Shown here: piece by piece, positions 51,501-63,195 of the stretch
Layout of the letters: the number at the start of each line of letters is the position of its first letter
Position numbering within the stretch: position 1 is the stretch's first letter
Assembly (NCBI GenBank): GCA_026874595.1
Contig: CM049321.1
Location: forward strand, 16,255,979-16,319,978
DNA length: 64,000 nucleotides
Reading direction: 5' to 3'
Source: Sipunculus nudus
Taxonomy: Eukaryota; Annelida; Sipuncula; Golfingiida; Sipunculidae
Notes under the pieces: generated by a model
Told to the model about the DNA's origin: nothing
The model's input: only the letters and a program-made list of their open reading frames with translations
Database searches by the model: none
Position numbers and translations under genes: made by a program

Positions 51501-53449
51501 TAAACCCTCACATCCCGGTTTCCCGCCAGCGAGCAGTAAGGGGATAACTCTGTAAAGCTATGTAACTATGTTACATGAAAACTTTGGTAAACACATTTCC
51601 TGTGACTGTCAATGGAGAGGCCAATCGAACGCGGGGGAGAGGGGACATTTTCGAGGCGGAGGGTTAGAGGAAATGGGGGTCTCGCACACAGTGAAAACTG
51701 CCGACCTTAAGGTGGTCTTTCACACAGGTTACACTGTGTGTGTGAATATATATATTTATATGTGTGTGTGTGTTTGGATATATGAGTGTCAACCATCATA
51801 CATGCAGCGCCGACATGCCTGAGGCACGATTGCAACGATTTTTCATAGCCACCAACTACTTATATGACTTTCAAAGAATGGAGGTAAACCTATAATCACA
51901 AAAATAAGGTTTAGGTCAAAATTAAATATCAGGCAAAGCTGCGACCTAGGACTGATATTGTGCACTAATTTCATCTAACGAAAAATAGCCTCCAAAGGGA
52001 GGGGAGACTCGAATTATCTTCATGGGGAAAACTAGTTTTCGATGTGAAACATAGGCGTTTCGATGCTGTTTATAAGAGTGTACTTCAACTTTTTAAAATG
52101 TACACATTTAATATTGAGATAACAGTACATTTATCATAATATTCACATATTTTGTGATGTCACGATCAGTAAACTTGCTAATAGGACGGTTGCAAATATG
52201 CAAAAATATGCTAAATTACAATATATATATAAATAGAGTTAACTAATAACTTAAGATCATCACTTGATTCATGCCATAATGCTGGTGTGGTTTTCATGTA
52301 TGCAACGGTCAAGGAAAGCTGACAAACTGTCTCATCAAAAACATACATCGAAGTAAAAATTATAAAATAATACAAGTTCATAAATTAATTCGTTTTTAAT
52401 AAACATGTGATATAAAGGATCTGGAAAGTCAAAGAATATGTATAAAAGTGGTAGGGTTAGCTGTTTTACTCCTATAAAACTGTTAAACTAATACACAGTT
52501 ACAGGCGTTGCCTTACTGAAAACGTTATACTGCACACAAAGAACTCGTTCTAATGAAAACGGGAATATATACTCCACAATAATGAAAGTTTTGATTATGC
52601 TTGTTGGACAAAATAGGCAACAGAAGGAACGACCATGTATATTCGACTTGAAAATGTTGACTAATGTAAACAACGATTACCCATTACTGTTAGAGCACAG
52701 GTGCCAATGTCTACTTTTTTTCAGGAAAAGTGGTTCCTACATTTTTCAGGGGTGAATTCTATTTTACAAATTTTCATCAGATCATCATCTCCAGGTGGTG
52801 AGTTTAGACTGTTTGCAATGACGTATACAGTGCAGTTAACAAACTCTGGATATAATCCACAAAAGTGGCATCTTATTTTTTTAGTGACCTCGCCAATGTT
52901 TGACAAAATCAGGTGATATATGGAACACTGACGATTCGTGCTATATCTTGACACATAACTGCAAATTTCATACCTTGAATAATGGCATGCTGTAAAATTG
53001 TATATAATTGCCCAATTTTGCCCTGATTTCTACTATTTTCTTTCTTTCTTTTTTCAGACAATTTAATTTTTTTTGTAAAACATTCTTACTTTTCCCCCAC
53101 AAAATTCAGCGTGGCAGCACTGTAGGGAACTCAGTCGTACTAATTGCAGACTAAAAAAATCTAAAATACAAATTAAGATATAGCCCAGTGAGCGATAAGT
53201 TAACAAATAAGGGCAAACTGTGAATATTTAATATTTTCATCTGCCGGGTGGAAATGACAACATTTTTATAACACCTGTTCCATTAAAACAGCTTTGGAAT
53301 ACTTAAAATATATACTTATAGAGCATGACACCATTGCTTCCTCTTTATGCGTCCACACTGTACATCACCAACGCTTACTGACAAATGCCATGCCTCCCCG
53401 GGGGATGAGGGCGTCGATTGAACATCAGCTTTTTGTCTACCCAACGCAT

Positions 53450-53452
<3 letters not shown>
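48516..53452. other. intergenic, no gene seen; some GC-richer non-coding blocks
   Basis: No exon with domain support on either strand. 48640-49030 and 50600-51280 are less AT-rich than their surroundings. The first holds a perfect TGACGTCA (48906-48913). The second holds several CCGGTTTA/AACCGG motifs near 51008, 51171, 51240 and 51258. These could be regulatory, but nothing in the window ties them to a gene. Short CA/TA runs occur near 51735-51775. Confidence 0.4.
48906..48913. promoter_or_regulatory. CRE-type palindrome TGACGTCA
   Basis: Perfect eight-base match to the cAMP response element, in a GC-richer block. Function is inferred from the motif alone. Confidence 0.3.

Positions 53453-53485
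<33 letters not shown>
53453..53485. repeat. (TC)n microsatellite
   Basis: About 16 TC units. Confidence 0.95.
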
Positions 53486-53487
<2 letters not shown>

Positions 53488-53710
53488 GGAAAAGTGGTTA
53501 AAATTCACCTTACAACCTATCCAGGATTGAGATCGAAACTGCATCATTTGTTCAATCACACAGTTTGAACACTATATGTTATACTTGTATTTCTGTTTAC
53601 TTCTAATTTCCTTTGGCAAACCGTCCATGATCTGTGAAACGTCCTCTTTTATAACTTCTACACTACGTCACATTTTAAATAAAAATAAAGATTGTTTCAA
53701 AGCTTCTCAC

Positions 53711-54373
53711 TGCAGAATCCATTTTTATAGATCGTGCCAGGTTTGCATTCTTGTTTCACTTCATCAAGGTTTACCTTGATCGAGGCCGGGAGGAGGATAT
53801 GTCCGCGGACTGAGAGAGTTAATGTACTGGTCACATCTCTAGCCAACGAGTTTGGCGGTTGTAGCCCTAAGTGAACAAAAATCGGAGTGGATCCAGAAAT
53901 CTGAGAGGAGCGCAGATTTGATCGGAACAAAGTTGTTAACTTTTCTCCGGCCTGGTGTACAGCTGAGTTCATGGCATCCATATATTTGTCTCTACATGTT
54001 TTCCGGCAGGCTGCACTATCCACAGGGGTCTTCCCACAATAACGACCACACCTGACAGTGCGCACTGCCACTGGTGGTACTTCAATCGCAAATGAATTTT
54101 TAAGGACTCTCTTCTTCTGCAAGGCGACTGTACTTTTCTTTATTCTCAGGTTGCCCCCTGACTCGTCATCATGTTCCACAACTTTTCCACACTCGACCCT
54201 GACCTAGTCAATATTACACACTTCTCGCTTTTTAATCTTACATAGTCCTCTGGTCCGTAGCAAAAGAATGAAATGTTTCCGTAACTCCTGTCGCTGTGCA
54301 GATGTCAAGTCTCCACACTTATCATCGAAGTAAAAAACTGCTGCTTCCAAACTGATTCCTTTGAAGAATTGTT
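53711..54373 (-). pseudogene. SVEP1-type exon of 221 codons with an in-frame TAG
   Basis: The largest exon of the preceding gene. It opens [20 protein letters not shown], then [25 protein letters not shown], the TAG stop (54204-54206), VRVECGKV, a Cys-rich CGRYCG...CRKTC segment, a long Cys-poor Ser/Thr-rich part, and ends [13 protein letters not shown] before a GTGAGA donor. The order 'Cys, amphipathic helix with FI.L, VxVxCG, later CxxGTxxxNGxC' resembles the SVEP1 region between sushi and ephrin-like repeats. The next exon expected (CxxCPxGTY) was not found down to 51 kb. Confidence 0.65.
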
Positions 54374-55863
54374 CTGAAAAAATATGAATCTACAACCGTT
54401 CTGTATAAAAAACCTTAAAAGCACTAGAAGTGATGATAATTACACGAAATTCATAAATTTTGTTAGTTCTTATAATATTTTCGTTTTCACATTAACGGTC
54501 CAAGTAAATCCTCCTCCTAATAGTACAGAACTTTTTGGAGTCAATTCCGCTACACAAGAGCAGTTATACACTTTCCTTGTAAATGAAACTGTAACTACTA
54601 ACGAAACCGCCTGAGCAGTCCTGCAACTTTATTACCTTAAAGCTTTGCCTTTTTAAATTAACCTACAATTCTTGATAATGGTAATGCTGGTGTACCGAAA
54701 CGAGTGTTTAAATCTTAAAAACACACTGGTAAACTGAAGTGTAAACTATTCCATAATTCGATGAGAGTAAAACGTAGAATTTGGATAAATGATTGTAGAT
54801 CTAGGGGTAATAACTTTAAGAATTACGTTCAGTATCTATCCACATAACCGTTATTTCGACTGAGGTTAAGAAATATTTCTGAGGAAACAAAGAGCGAGAT
54901 ATTTGATTAAATCGATTCTTTTGTTGGGGTTGATAATGATAAATTTTGGTATTTACTAAGGAGGAAGAGAAAAAAGGAGTTTCACCTGTATTAATTAGAT
55001 GGAATTTTAAAAAGTTTCTGAACCGAAAGAAATTACAGAAAGAAGGCCTAGTTATTTTAATGATAAATACACGCCAAACTAAGGTCGCATTGATTCTCAA
55101 TGGGAACCAAAAGGTATGCAATATCTGCGATTTCTTATGTAAAGGTTCATATTAAGACCTTACCAATGCAAGGCAGTATTTAGCGTCTTGCCGCATCGAA
55201 GGACCATTTGGTAGTAGGACCACACTCCTCAAACACTTGGGGTGACATCATGTGATCATAACCATGGTTACATTTCACTTGGCAACGCCTCGTGTTCATA
55301 GTAAAGATCCTATTACACACGGCGCCACCATTGGCGGGAGTCGGGAATGTTGGACATATTTTGTATTCTGCAAAAGAGTCAGTCATTCACAAAATCTGTA
55401 TAGAGAGAGAGAGAGAGACAGCGAGAGAGACAGAGAGAGAGAGCCAGAAAGAGAGAGACTGATTAATCGATTAAATCGATAATTGGTCGTTTTAATTCAA
55501 AATCGATTCAATCTATTGCATTTTTGCATAATTGATTATGTATGCACATGCAAATAGTCTTATCCTGTTAGAGATATAAAGAGATATATAGAGATGTAAA
55601 AACACAAAGTAACGAACAGCATCAACTCGGAACCTTGCGCATCCAACAATTGTCCAACGGCAAGTCGACCTTGGAAGCGGTTGGATTGATGGTTTCATTA
55701 TGAATACCGAGGTACAGGTCAGACATGTACATATTTAAGGTACTGGTATAAAGCAGATTTCTACGTTATTTAAAAAGTAAATAAAATAATTCATTAAATC
55801 ACGATCCTCAGTCGTTTTTATTTTTCAATCATCGATTATGAATTTAAAACCAATTCATACCAT

Positions 55864-55915
<52 letters not shown>

Positions 55916-58900
55916 CCCTCTCTACCCGTTCCAACTTATCACTTGACGAAGAAGCCTGTGCGCTTCCAAAGTTCCTGTGTTAATAAACAAATTAATCTAT
56001 GTGCTTGGGAAATCCCAAAATAAAATTGGCCAGTTCCCGAAATGCCCTAAAAACGTCAAGTATATTTTGAACAAACTCACGAAAGGGTTTAGCACATACC
56101 CTTCCGGCGGAGGTAATTACACAACATTGTATAAATGCATATCATTCACATAAAAGTCATGCAACTATTTCATACACATGAGCTTGAAACGTACCTTTAA
56201 CAGCACATACCTTTACACTTCTTGGCGTTTCAAGTATCCGTTTTGAAACCGGGAATATTACAAACACATTTGTAGGAACCTATCGTGTTCATACACTTCT
56301 GCTCACAACCACCGTTTCCGCTTCCGCATTCGTTCACATCTGTAGTACATCAAATCAGACCAAAATTTGTACTAAATTGGGATTATATAAAGTTTAAATA
56401 GATACTAATAAACGTAGTGCTAACAAACGTAGCACTGCTTAGGAAAAGATACATTACCTGTAAATATATGGTTAAAGCTGAATATAATATAGATTCGATG
56501 GATTGTACGAAAAGTTATCGATCAGGTATAAAAACGCAAAAATATGCCGAATTTAAGAAGATATCCGAGTTGGATAACATATCAGATTGAATGTAATGTG
56601 TAAACGTTAAGTGCATGACAGAAGTGGATAACAGACCGTCTGGACCCCACCCCCCCCACCCCTTTCCGGACCTGGCGACCTTGTATTTTTTTTTTTTTTT
56701 TTTTGTTCTTTTGTCATTAGTCCTCCTTGGTTGGAACCTTCCTTACCCTTTATCCATGATCCGTCCCTTCATGAGGTTTAGAAAAAATTAGCGTTACCAG
56801 GAAAGGTCATCTTATACCAGCGGTTGACTCATAATTCGACATGCGACTAGTGACATTCGGGTTTTAGTGTGTGCGCTGCAATAGCAGGCACCATGAACGG
56901 TTACGAGAACCTGAAGGAAGTAAACCTGTCATGCTTCTACATGGGCAGGGGGAAGTTGACTAGCGAACGTGTACCGGGAAAGTTTATACCGGAATAATAT
57001 ATTTTGGGACCACGCCCGATCCATAAATTATAGGAGGATATAAAGAAATTGTTCTGTGAATGTTTAATATCAACTAGCCAATAGAACAGAGACGGCTTAA
57101 CGTACCTACCATAGGATTGGTCGGCTGTCTCTTTTTTTTTTTTTTTTTTTTTTCTTTTCTTCTTCTTCTTAAATTCAGCGAGTGAAATTCTTCATCAATT
57201 TGCGCGGATCGGTAAACAAACTGTTCAATTCTAGGAGTGGTTTACTTACCCTTGCATGGACCTCCCGCCGGGCCGGAATACCCCCTTTTGCAGATGCAGT
57301 CTGTCCGTATACTAGCGACATCTAGAGTGTGACTTCCTTCGCTACAATGTTCACACCTAATGTCGGAAGCTTGATAAGTGTTCCATGGACAGGCTATACA
57401 GAAAGAAAATAACCGTATGAACGAGGTCTTGCGCATTTCCATGTATCCGGGAAACATGCCCTCATTGAAAGTTACCATGATATCTTAAGATAACAGCACT
57501 TGGAAAACCCATATGTTAACAATCAGTGCAAAAGTTGTTTTAACCCATATTATAACCATAAATTATAGATTTTATTAAACCTGGTACATTGTTCCTTTTG
57601 ATGGTATTGGTGGCATGCACAACATACCATGTCTCTAAAAAATAAATGATTTTCATTTCTAATCAGGAAAGGCTGAAGACAGGGAAAACATAAGAAAATT
57701 ACTATTAGATAATGACATGTAGTTTGATATTAAGCTCCAAAAGTGGCAGGCTGTAACTGGTTGTTTTAATTTGGATACTATTAAATCATATGAAAATGAA
57801 TGAATATTTCAAAAATGTGTATAATATCAGCGCAAACTCTATATCAGGTTAAAAATAAGATATAATTTAAGGGTTTTATAAAAATTTTTATCTAATTTTC
57901 AGTTGATTCTGAATTGGGGAATTTTTCCGAGTGCTTCTATTTGTTATTGTATATAGAGTGACCATAACTATATTTCCACCGTAACTCTTTTTTTACAGTA
58001 AAGAATTACTTATATTGAGTAACTTTTCAGTGCCAAACATATTGTTTAAAACACCATTGTGTACAATGCTTTCGGGAAATATATACATTATGTTAAAAAA
58101 TGTCAGGTAAAGTACTTCTTGGCATAAAGCGTTTTCTTACCTGAACACCTTGGGTTTGTTCCTGACCATTTCCCGTTCTGTTGACACTTTCTGACCCCGT
58201 CTCCGCTTGAACGGATGTACCCTTTATTGCATACAAGCTTGCAGACGCCACCTAGCGTCGTGAGACACGTGTTGATGTGGCAATTTAATGGTGGAACTAA
58301 AGATGGGCACCTGATCTCTATAGAGAACAAAGTCTAAAATAACACTAGAGAAAGAATATATGTAGCGGCTATCTTAAAGAGAATCTGCCACATAAACAAA
58401 GCTATATAATTTTCCAAACGAAAACAAAATCCTCAGTTCAAGTGTTGGTGGAATAATTTAATTTTTTGTTAAATACGAAGGAATTATTATCTGAATAAGG
58501 CGCTTAATAAGAGAAACGTCTTTAAAATTAGCCTATGCTTAATAGTGAAAAATAGTGTGCCATTTGTCGACATAATTGATGATTGGTAGTTTCTTTTATA
58601 ATCGATTAAATCGATTGCATTTTTGCATAATCGATAACAAAGAAGTCATATTACCCGCATAAAATATTTTAATTATGTCACAGATATACGAAAGATTCTT
58701 TACAAAACCACGAACAGTATTAAAACTGAGCATTGAGGAACAGGTGTGTCAACACCGGGGAATTACCTCGACTTATACATGTGATGTAGAAGTTATACTT
58801 AATTTACCCTTGAAACATTTTAGATATGAATCTACTGCAGGGTTCATTGTAATGTTGTGGGTACATAAAATAAATAGATTAAAAATCGATCATCGGTCGT

Positions 58901-61900
58901 TTTTATCTTCCAATCATCGAATATGAAATTTCAACCATTACCTACTTCTAGTGGAAAGCAACGACATACACGACAGATCAAAGCAGGCTTTTTTTTTTAC
59001 AACTTGCTGGTATATTTTAGAGATATGGACCACTATGCTCCGTTCCACTACCTACCCCTATCCATATTTTATTGTCCCCCGCTTGCACGGAACGAGGGAA
59101 ATTGATTTGGGTTTGTCTGTCTTTCCGTGTGTCTGTCCATCCGTCAGGTTTTCGTTTCCGTGCGATAACTTTCCTAAATATTATCCGATTTCTTTCAAAT
59201 CTGGGTCAATGATTGCTCTCATTATTACCTTGGTGTGGATTGGTTTTTGAGTGTCTGTCTGAAAATTTATTTTACCAGCTCCAAAACAACAAAACATTCC
59301 CTTTTGTTCCAAATTCACAACAAAAATTATTACATGTGGAAACATCTTCAGGGGACAATGAATACTAAACACAGGCACTATGACATGTGGATACATCTTC
59401 AGTGGAAAATAAAAACTAAAACATATTGAGAAGGCAAGCATGAAGATCACAGGAAGCGAAAATTAAAAGAGGCGGAAGCGAGGGATATAAATTCCACGAA
59501 TCTACTTTTTCTTTCTTTCTTTTTTTTTTTTTTTGTTTTTGCTGCTGACTTGCAGATGTAATTTAGAGATATGGACCACTATGCTCCGTTCCACCACCCC
59601 TGTCCACATTTTGTTATATTTCTATTCTTTAGAGGTCTTATGTCGTTCCGTTTGAATCGAAGTTTACAAACAGATATGAAAATTTCATTATATCACCGAG
59701 TTATGTTCGGCTATCGAGCACATAACTCTCTGAAACTCTCTTACCGATCTCTTCATATCCATGTGTAGGCAGACATTGAGCAGACAAATATTAATTTCAC
59801 ATATTCACATACCATATGTTAACCATACATGCATTTTGTTCCAAACCCGTTTGATTACTCCTTGTACACGAGTGAAAATAAGCTTACAATGACATAAAAC
59901 ATAAAGCGTTTGATATTTAAAATCTTGTGGCTAAACCTTGGACACTAGAGGGATACTTACGTGTACACGGTCCCCCAGGATTCCCTCTGAACCCCCTGTC
60001 ACATACACATTGTGTCACGGCCTGACTTCCTCGTCCAGCCGTTTGGGAGTGAACTGGGCATCGTGTGCACGAGGTGGCGCCACTACTTCCAAACTTGTAA
60101 TGATTCTGAGGACAAACTAAATACAAATGAAGATTTTTAAAGCTTAGAATTTTTTTAAATAGCCGCGATTACAATTTAAGTTGTGTCCATAGTTACATTT
60201 GTCGCACTTTTTCTCGTGCTTTATTTTTATTATTTGTATTGTTCACCATTATTCGCTGGCTTTTTCCTCTACTTCCACCACAGGTATGTCAGCATATACT
60301 AAACTGATCAACAAAATAAACATCAAACGTTCAATTCAGTCACAGGAAACGGCCAACTCATAGATGTATGAAATCAAAGAGTAAATTTCCGACCTTCACA
60401 TATTGGTTTATCAGCTGACCAGCGTCCAACACCCAGACACGTGATCTTGGCCGCACCACGCACGTAGTGACCAGGTAAACACTGGAATGTCACCGAGCTG
60501 GGATAGATGAATGTGCTTCCGACGCGTAGTCCTCCAGTCGGGCGCCCGGGATCGCCACATGACACCGCTAAAAAGGGAAACGTAATAATATCTTTATTTG
60601 TTCTTCATGGACACGTGTGACTCTGCAACACCCAGTTAGTCTGTTATTGGACGCCATTGTTTTAAGAAACATCACTCGAGCAATTGGCAGGTGCCCAGAC
60701 GTTTCTTGTCAGAAATGACTTGGTTAAAAGCAAACATAATGTGGCCCATATTTGATTAAGACTAATAACATTTGCTATAAATGTACTGTGAACCTCCCCG
60801 ATACTATGGCTAACAAGATAAAGAAATTAGTTTGACCAATCAGAGCCATGGTCTCATTCTCTAATAGACCCCCTTGTTATGAGCTGGTAGAAGAGGCTAC
60901 CGGGACGCTGGATCAGACGTCACCTGGACATGCGCAAAAGATGGTTTGGAAAAGCGGAGAGTTAACACTCTGCAGCATATTTTTCATGACATGTAAAATG
61001 GTTGTAATATAGTTTACACTTACGAGTACATGTAGGCTGCCTGCCTGACCAAATACCACGTGAACCAGCACCAAGGCAGATCCTGATCCAGGAACCCCTC
61101 AGGATATAACCAGATCGACAGGTAAACAGTGCCCAATCGCCGTAATGTTTTGGGTTGTCACCAAAGTGCAGTGCTTTCCCATGTTGTGGATCTGACAAGT
61201 CCCTGCATGTAAAAACTAAAATATGGTAAATAAGTGATTTTAGATATCATATAACGTGATTCATATGTGTTATTTAGCAATGGTCATTTTACGATTAAGC
61301 TTGATTTTAAAAAAAAAGTTACCGAACTTTGTTTTAATTGTTGGTGGGTCAAACCAATCGAACAGAAGTTACAGACATTTAATTAGCACTTACACAATCC
61401 AAACACAATCGGTACACATGAAATTAAGACCAGTCTTTTGAGGTAATCATATACAGTTAAACACTCTTCACGCGGCGGTCGCATTCCATTTCTGGTAATC
61501 CATTTCATTCTACCCACTGCTCCCGTCTGCCAAACGTGATGGAACGTCTGCCACCATGAGAGCCGTGTATATTGGCGACGTGGTAAAAGTTTAAACCTGA
61601 CTTACGGGAATGCCCAGCTCTCACTGGTCGAAACAAGTGTCCAAATGTTTTCAATGTTTCGATCAATGTGAGCGGGGCATTCCCCAGTGTGAGCCAAATT
61701 ATCGCCCAAAAAGTCATGCCTTGAACCCTTGGTGTCGGTATACAGCAAAACTCACGATGGGAGATATGTTAGAATTTAAGAACAAATATTAATGAATTGA
61801 GGCCACTGTTGTATAGAAGTGAAGCTACTGACGTAAGCACTTAGAATCGGCGCCGTTCCACCGTCCGCTGGCCTGACATTTCCTCGTTCTCGGTCCAGCC

Positions 61901-62009
61901 ATGTAGTACCCGGTATTGCAGCTGTATGTCGCCACTGATCGATAGAGCGGGAGACGAAGGACGAGTACCTTACCACCGGTAGGAGAGGACAGGGCAGGAC
62001 ACCTGACGG
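53711..62009 (-). CDS. SVEP1-like sushi/EGF/ephrin-type Cys-rich protein, nine exons, partial, three internal stops
   Basis: Exons in reading order, every junction phase 1 and every length a multiple of 3: 62009-61833 sushi; 61191-61024 sushi (first Cys not seen); 60567-60394 sushi ([11 protein letters not shown], weak donor gtcgga); 60116-59961 ephrin-receptor-like Cys-rich ([26 protein letters not shown]); 58317-58141 sushi variant with six Cys; 57393-57250 second ephrin-like repeat ([15 protein letters not shown]); 56339-56211 calcium-binding EGF ([12 protein letters not shown]); 55367-55164 sushi of the SVEP1 type ([14 protein letters not shown]); 54373-53711 a 221-codon exon. The last three exons contain TGA (56230-56232), TAA (55180-55182) and TAG (54204-54206). 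Splice sites remain good. The family is known for secreted matrix/adhesion proteins. No signal peptide or von Willebrand domain is in view, so the 5' end lies upstream or was lost. The 3' half is probably dead, or the product ends in the EGF domain. Confidence 0.72.
54374..55163. other. intron with a small unexplained open frame
   Basis: A plus-strand frame at about 54500-54614 reads [20 protein letters not shown] and ends at TGA. It lacks homologs I know and splice support; probably chance. Confidence 0.4.
55401..55459. repeat. (GA)n imperfect microsatellite
   Basis: GA-rich run with CAG and CCAG interruptions. Confidence 0.9.
55460..55850. repeat. MITE-like element, copy 1
   Basis: Starts AATCGATTAAATCGAT...GCATTTTTGCATAAT and ends TCAGTCGTTTTTATTTTTCAATCATCGATTATGA. 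The same start and end blocks flank 58570-58935. The ends include ATCGAT-rich inverted text. The cores are more diverged than the ends. Confidence 0.65.
55866..55909. repeat. (AT)n microsatellite
   Basis: About 22 AT units, directly after the MITE-like element. Confidence 0.95.
56640..57154. other. intron with homopolymer tracts
   Basis: C-rich run at about 56647-56662 and T runs at 56685-56704 and 57131-57154; no exon seen. Confidence 0.7.
58570..58935. repeat. MITE-like element, copy 2
   Basis: Partner of 55460-55850: ATCGATTAAATCGATTGCATTTTTGCATAATCGAT at the left, ATCGATCATCGGTCGTTTTTATCTTCCAATCATCGA at the right (spread over about 36 bases, 58882-58919). Confidence 0.65.
59018..59615. 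repeat. direct repeats flanking a dispersed repeat
   Basis: TTTAGAGATATGGACCACTA followed by TGCTCCGTTCCAC occurs at about 59019 and again at about 59562, about 545 bp apart. The DNA between carries a text (GTTTCCGTGCGATAACTTTC and TTTCAAATCTGGGTCAATGA) of a type common in invertebrate interspersed repeats, plus a 50-bp internal duplication near 59331-59412. Confidence 0.65.
61606..61685. repeat. imperfect inverted repeat (hairpin)
   Basis: Arm 1 (61606-61634) GGGAATGCC..GCTCTCAC..GTCGAAAC pairs with arm 2 (61656-61685) GTTTCGA..ATGTGAGC..GGCATTCCC across a loop of about 21 bases. Located in an intron of the SVEP1-like gene; possibly a small inverted-repeat element. Confidence 0.8.
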
Positions 62010-62562
62010 CTGAAAGAGTCAGGAATGTAAAAATATGCCAAAAAACCTTACAGTCTAACAAATCGTATCAATGCTCTGAGCTGAGAGGAAATCTAATTTA
62101 AACAGTTTCATAATCAATGTAATAATTTGATAAACGTGAGGGTTTTTTGTAAATTTCTTTTAACTTGTGAAGGTTTTATCTGTGAAAATACGTAAACCAG
62201 ATGTGGCATTATATGACATAGTGGTGCCATTGTGTATTTTTTTTAAATGAAAATGGTTTATTGACAGGAATTCGGTAAAATAATAGGTGCAAAGAGCTTA
62301 TATCAAGACCACGTGTCTACATGTACGGGTTTGGCCTAAACTCCTGCAATATGCAATAATAAAAAGACTAGGTAATTTTTTGCGGTATGGTGTACGGTCC
62401 CGCGTGCGACTGCGAACACGTTTGTGGCAAACGTACACGAAAACGTCTTAGGTCTCATCTTAAAGAGAGGAAAGGCACAGAAAGCACACTGAAAGCACAT
62501 ATATGGAAATATAGAATAACGTGCCCCGACACCTTTCCCGCATCGATCAATCAATCATGTGA
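62010..62562. other. upstream flank or intron of the SVEP1-like gene
   Basis: No further exon in the right strand and phase was found. The true first exon is not visible. Confidence 0.45.
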
Positions 62563-63195
62563 ACACTTAGCTTTCAGCTGCGTTTCCAAAGGCGCGAACG
62601 CGAGAGCAAATGCGAGCGCGATTAAAAAATAGCTTCTGTAATGATATCACTGGAGCGTTTCCATATGCGCGTCGGCTTCTTAATCGTGCCGGGAAGCGCT
62701 TCAGAAATCTGTCACGCGGCATTCGCGTTGAAATTCCTTAAAATTACTTCACGGAGAGAGGGCAACTTGTGTTTACAGCACGTGCCTAAAGGAAAGCCAG
62801 CACGAGAGAAAACAGAGACGATGTTCAAGCATGGTGCTGTGGATGGATTGGTAGAATTAATAAATGAAAGGCACTATAGTGTTTATACGATGCCACCGTT
62901 TTTGTTTTTTTTTCACAGTCACGTTTAAATGATTAGTAATGTGTGACAATCGAAATGTGGGACGTAGAGGGAATGTAACTTCAAATACATATATTTATTT
63001 TCAGGTTAATACAGATCCGAACATGTCAATAATTCCTGAATAATCAATTCGGTAAGTTCTGCAAAAATTACCAAATGAAACCTAAATTTCTTTGAGGAAG
63101 TGTACAGAACAGACTAGCAATCGCGTGCCGCGTCGCGTATATGCAAACGCACCACGCGAACTGTTCGCGTTCGCGCTTAAGGAAACGTAGCTTTA
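62563..63195. mobile_element. DNA transposon with GC-rich terminal inverted repeats (non-autonomous)
   Basis: The left end (about 62563-62625) TTAGCTTTCAGCTGCGTTTCC then GGCGCGAACGCGA matches the reverse complement of the right end (about 63119-63190), which reads CTAAAGCTACGTTTCC then AGCGCGAACGCGA. The ends are strikingly CG-rich in AT-rich surroundings. The 500-bp core encodes nothing recognisable, so it looks like a MITE or deleted hAT/PiggyBac-like element. The superfamily is not assigned. Confidence 0.7.

Noticed and set aside
52721-52954. Minus-strand Cys-containing frame as the missing ephrin-like exon of the SVEP1-like gene
   Set aside because: Cys spacing does not fit CxxCPxGTY, and no phase-1 acceptor precedes it.
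54384-54614. Plus-strand 76-residue frame next to the SVEP1-type exon
   Set aside because: No family recognised, no splice sites, opposite strand to the gene; left as unexplained.
62387-62928. Basic open frames on the plus strand
   Set aside because: They cross the CG-rich end of a transposon; codon bias there follows base composition.
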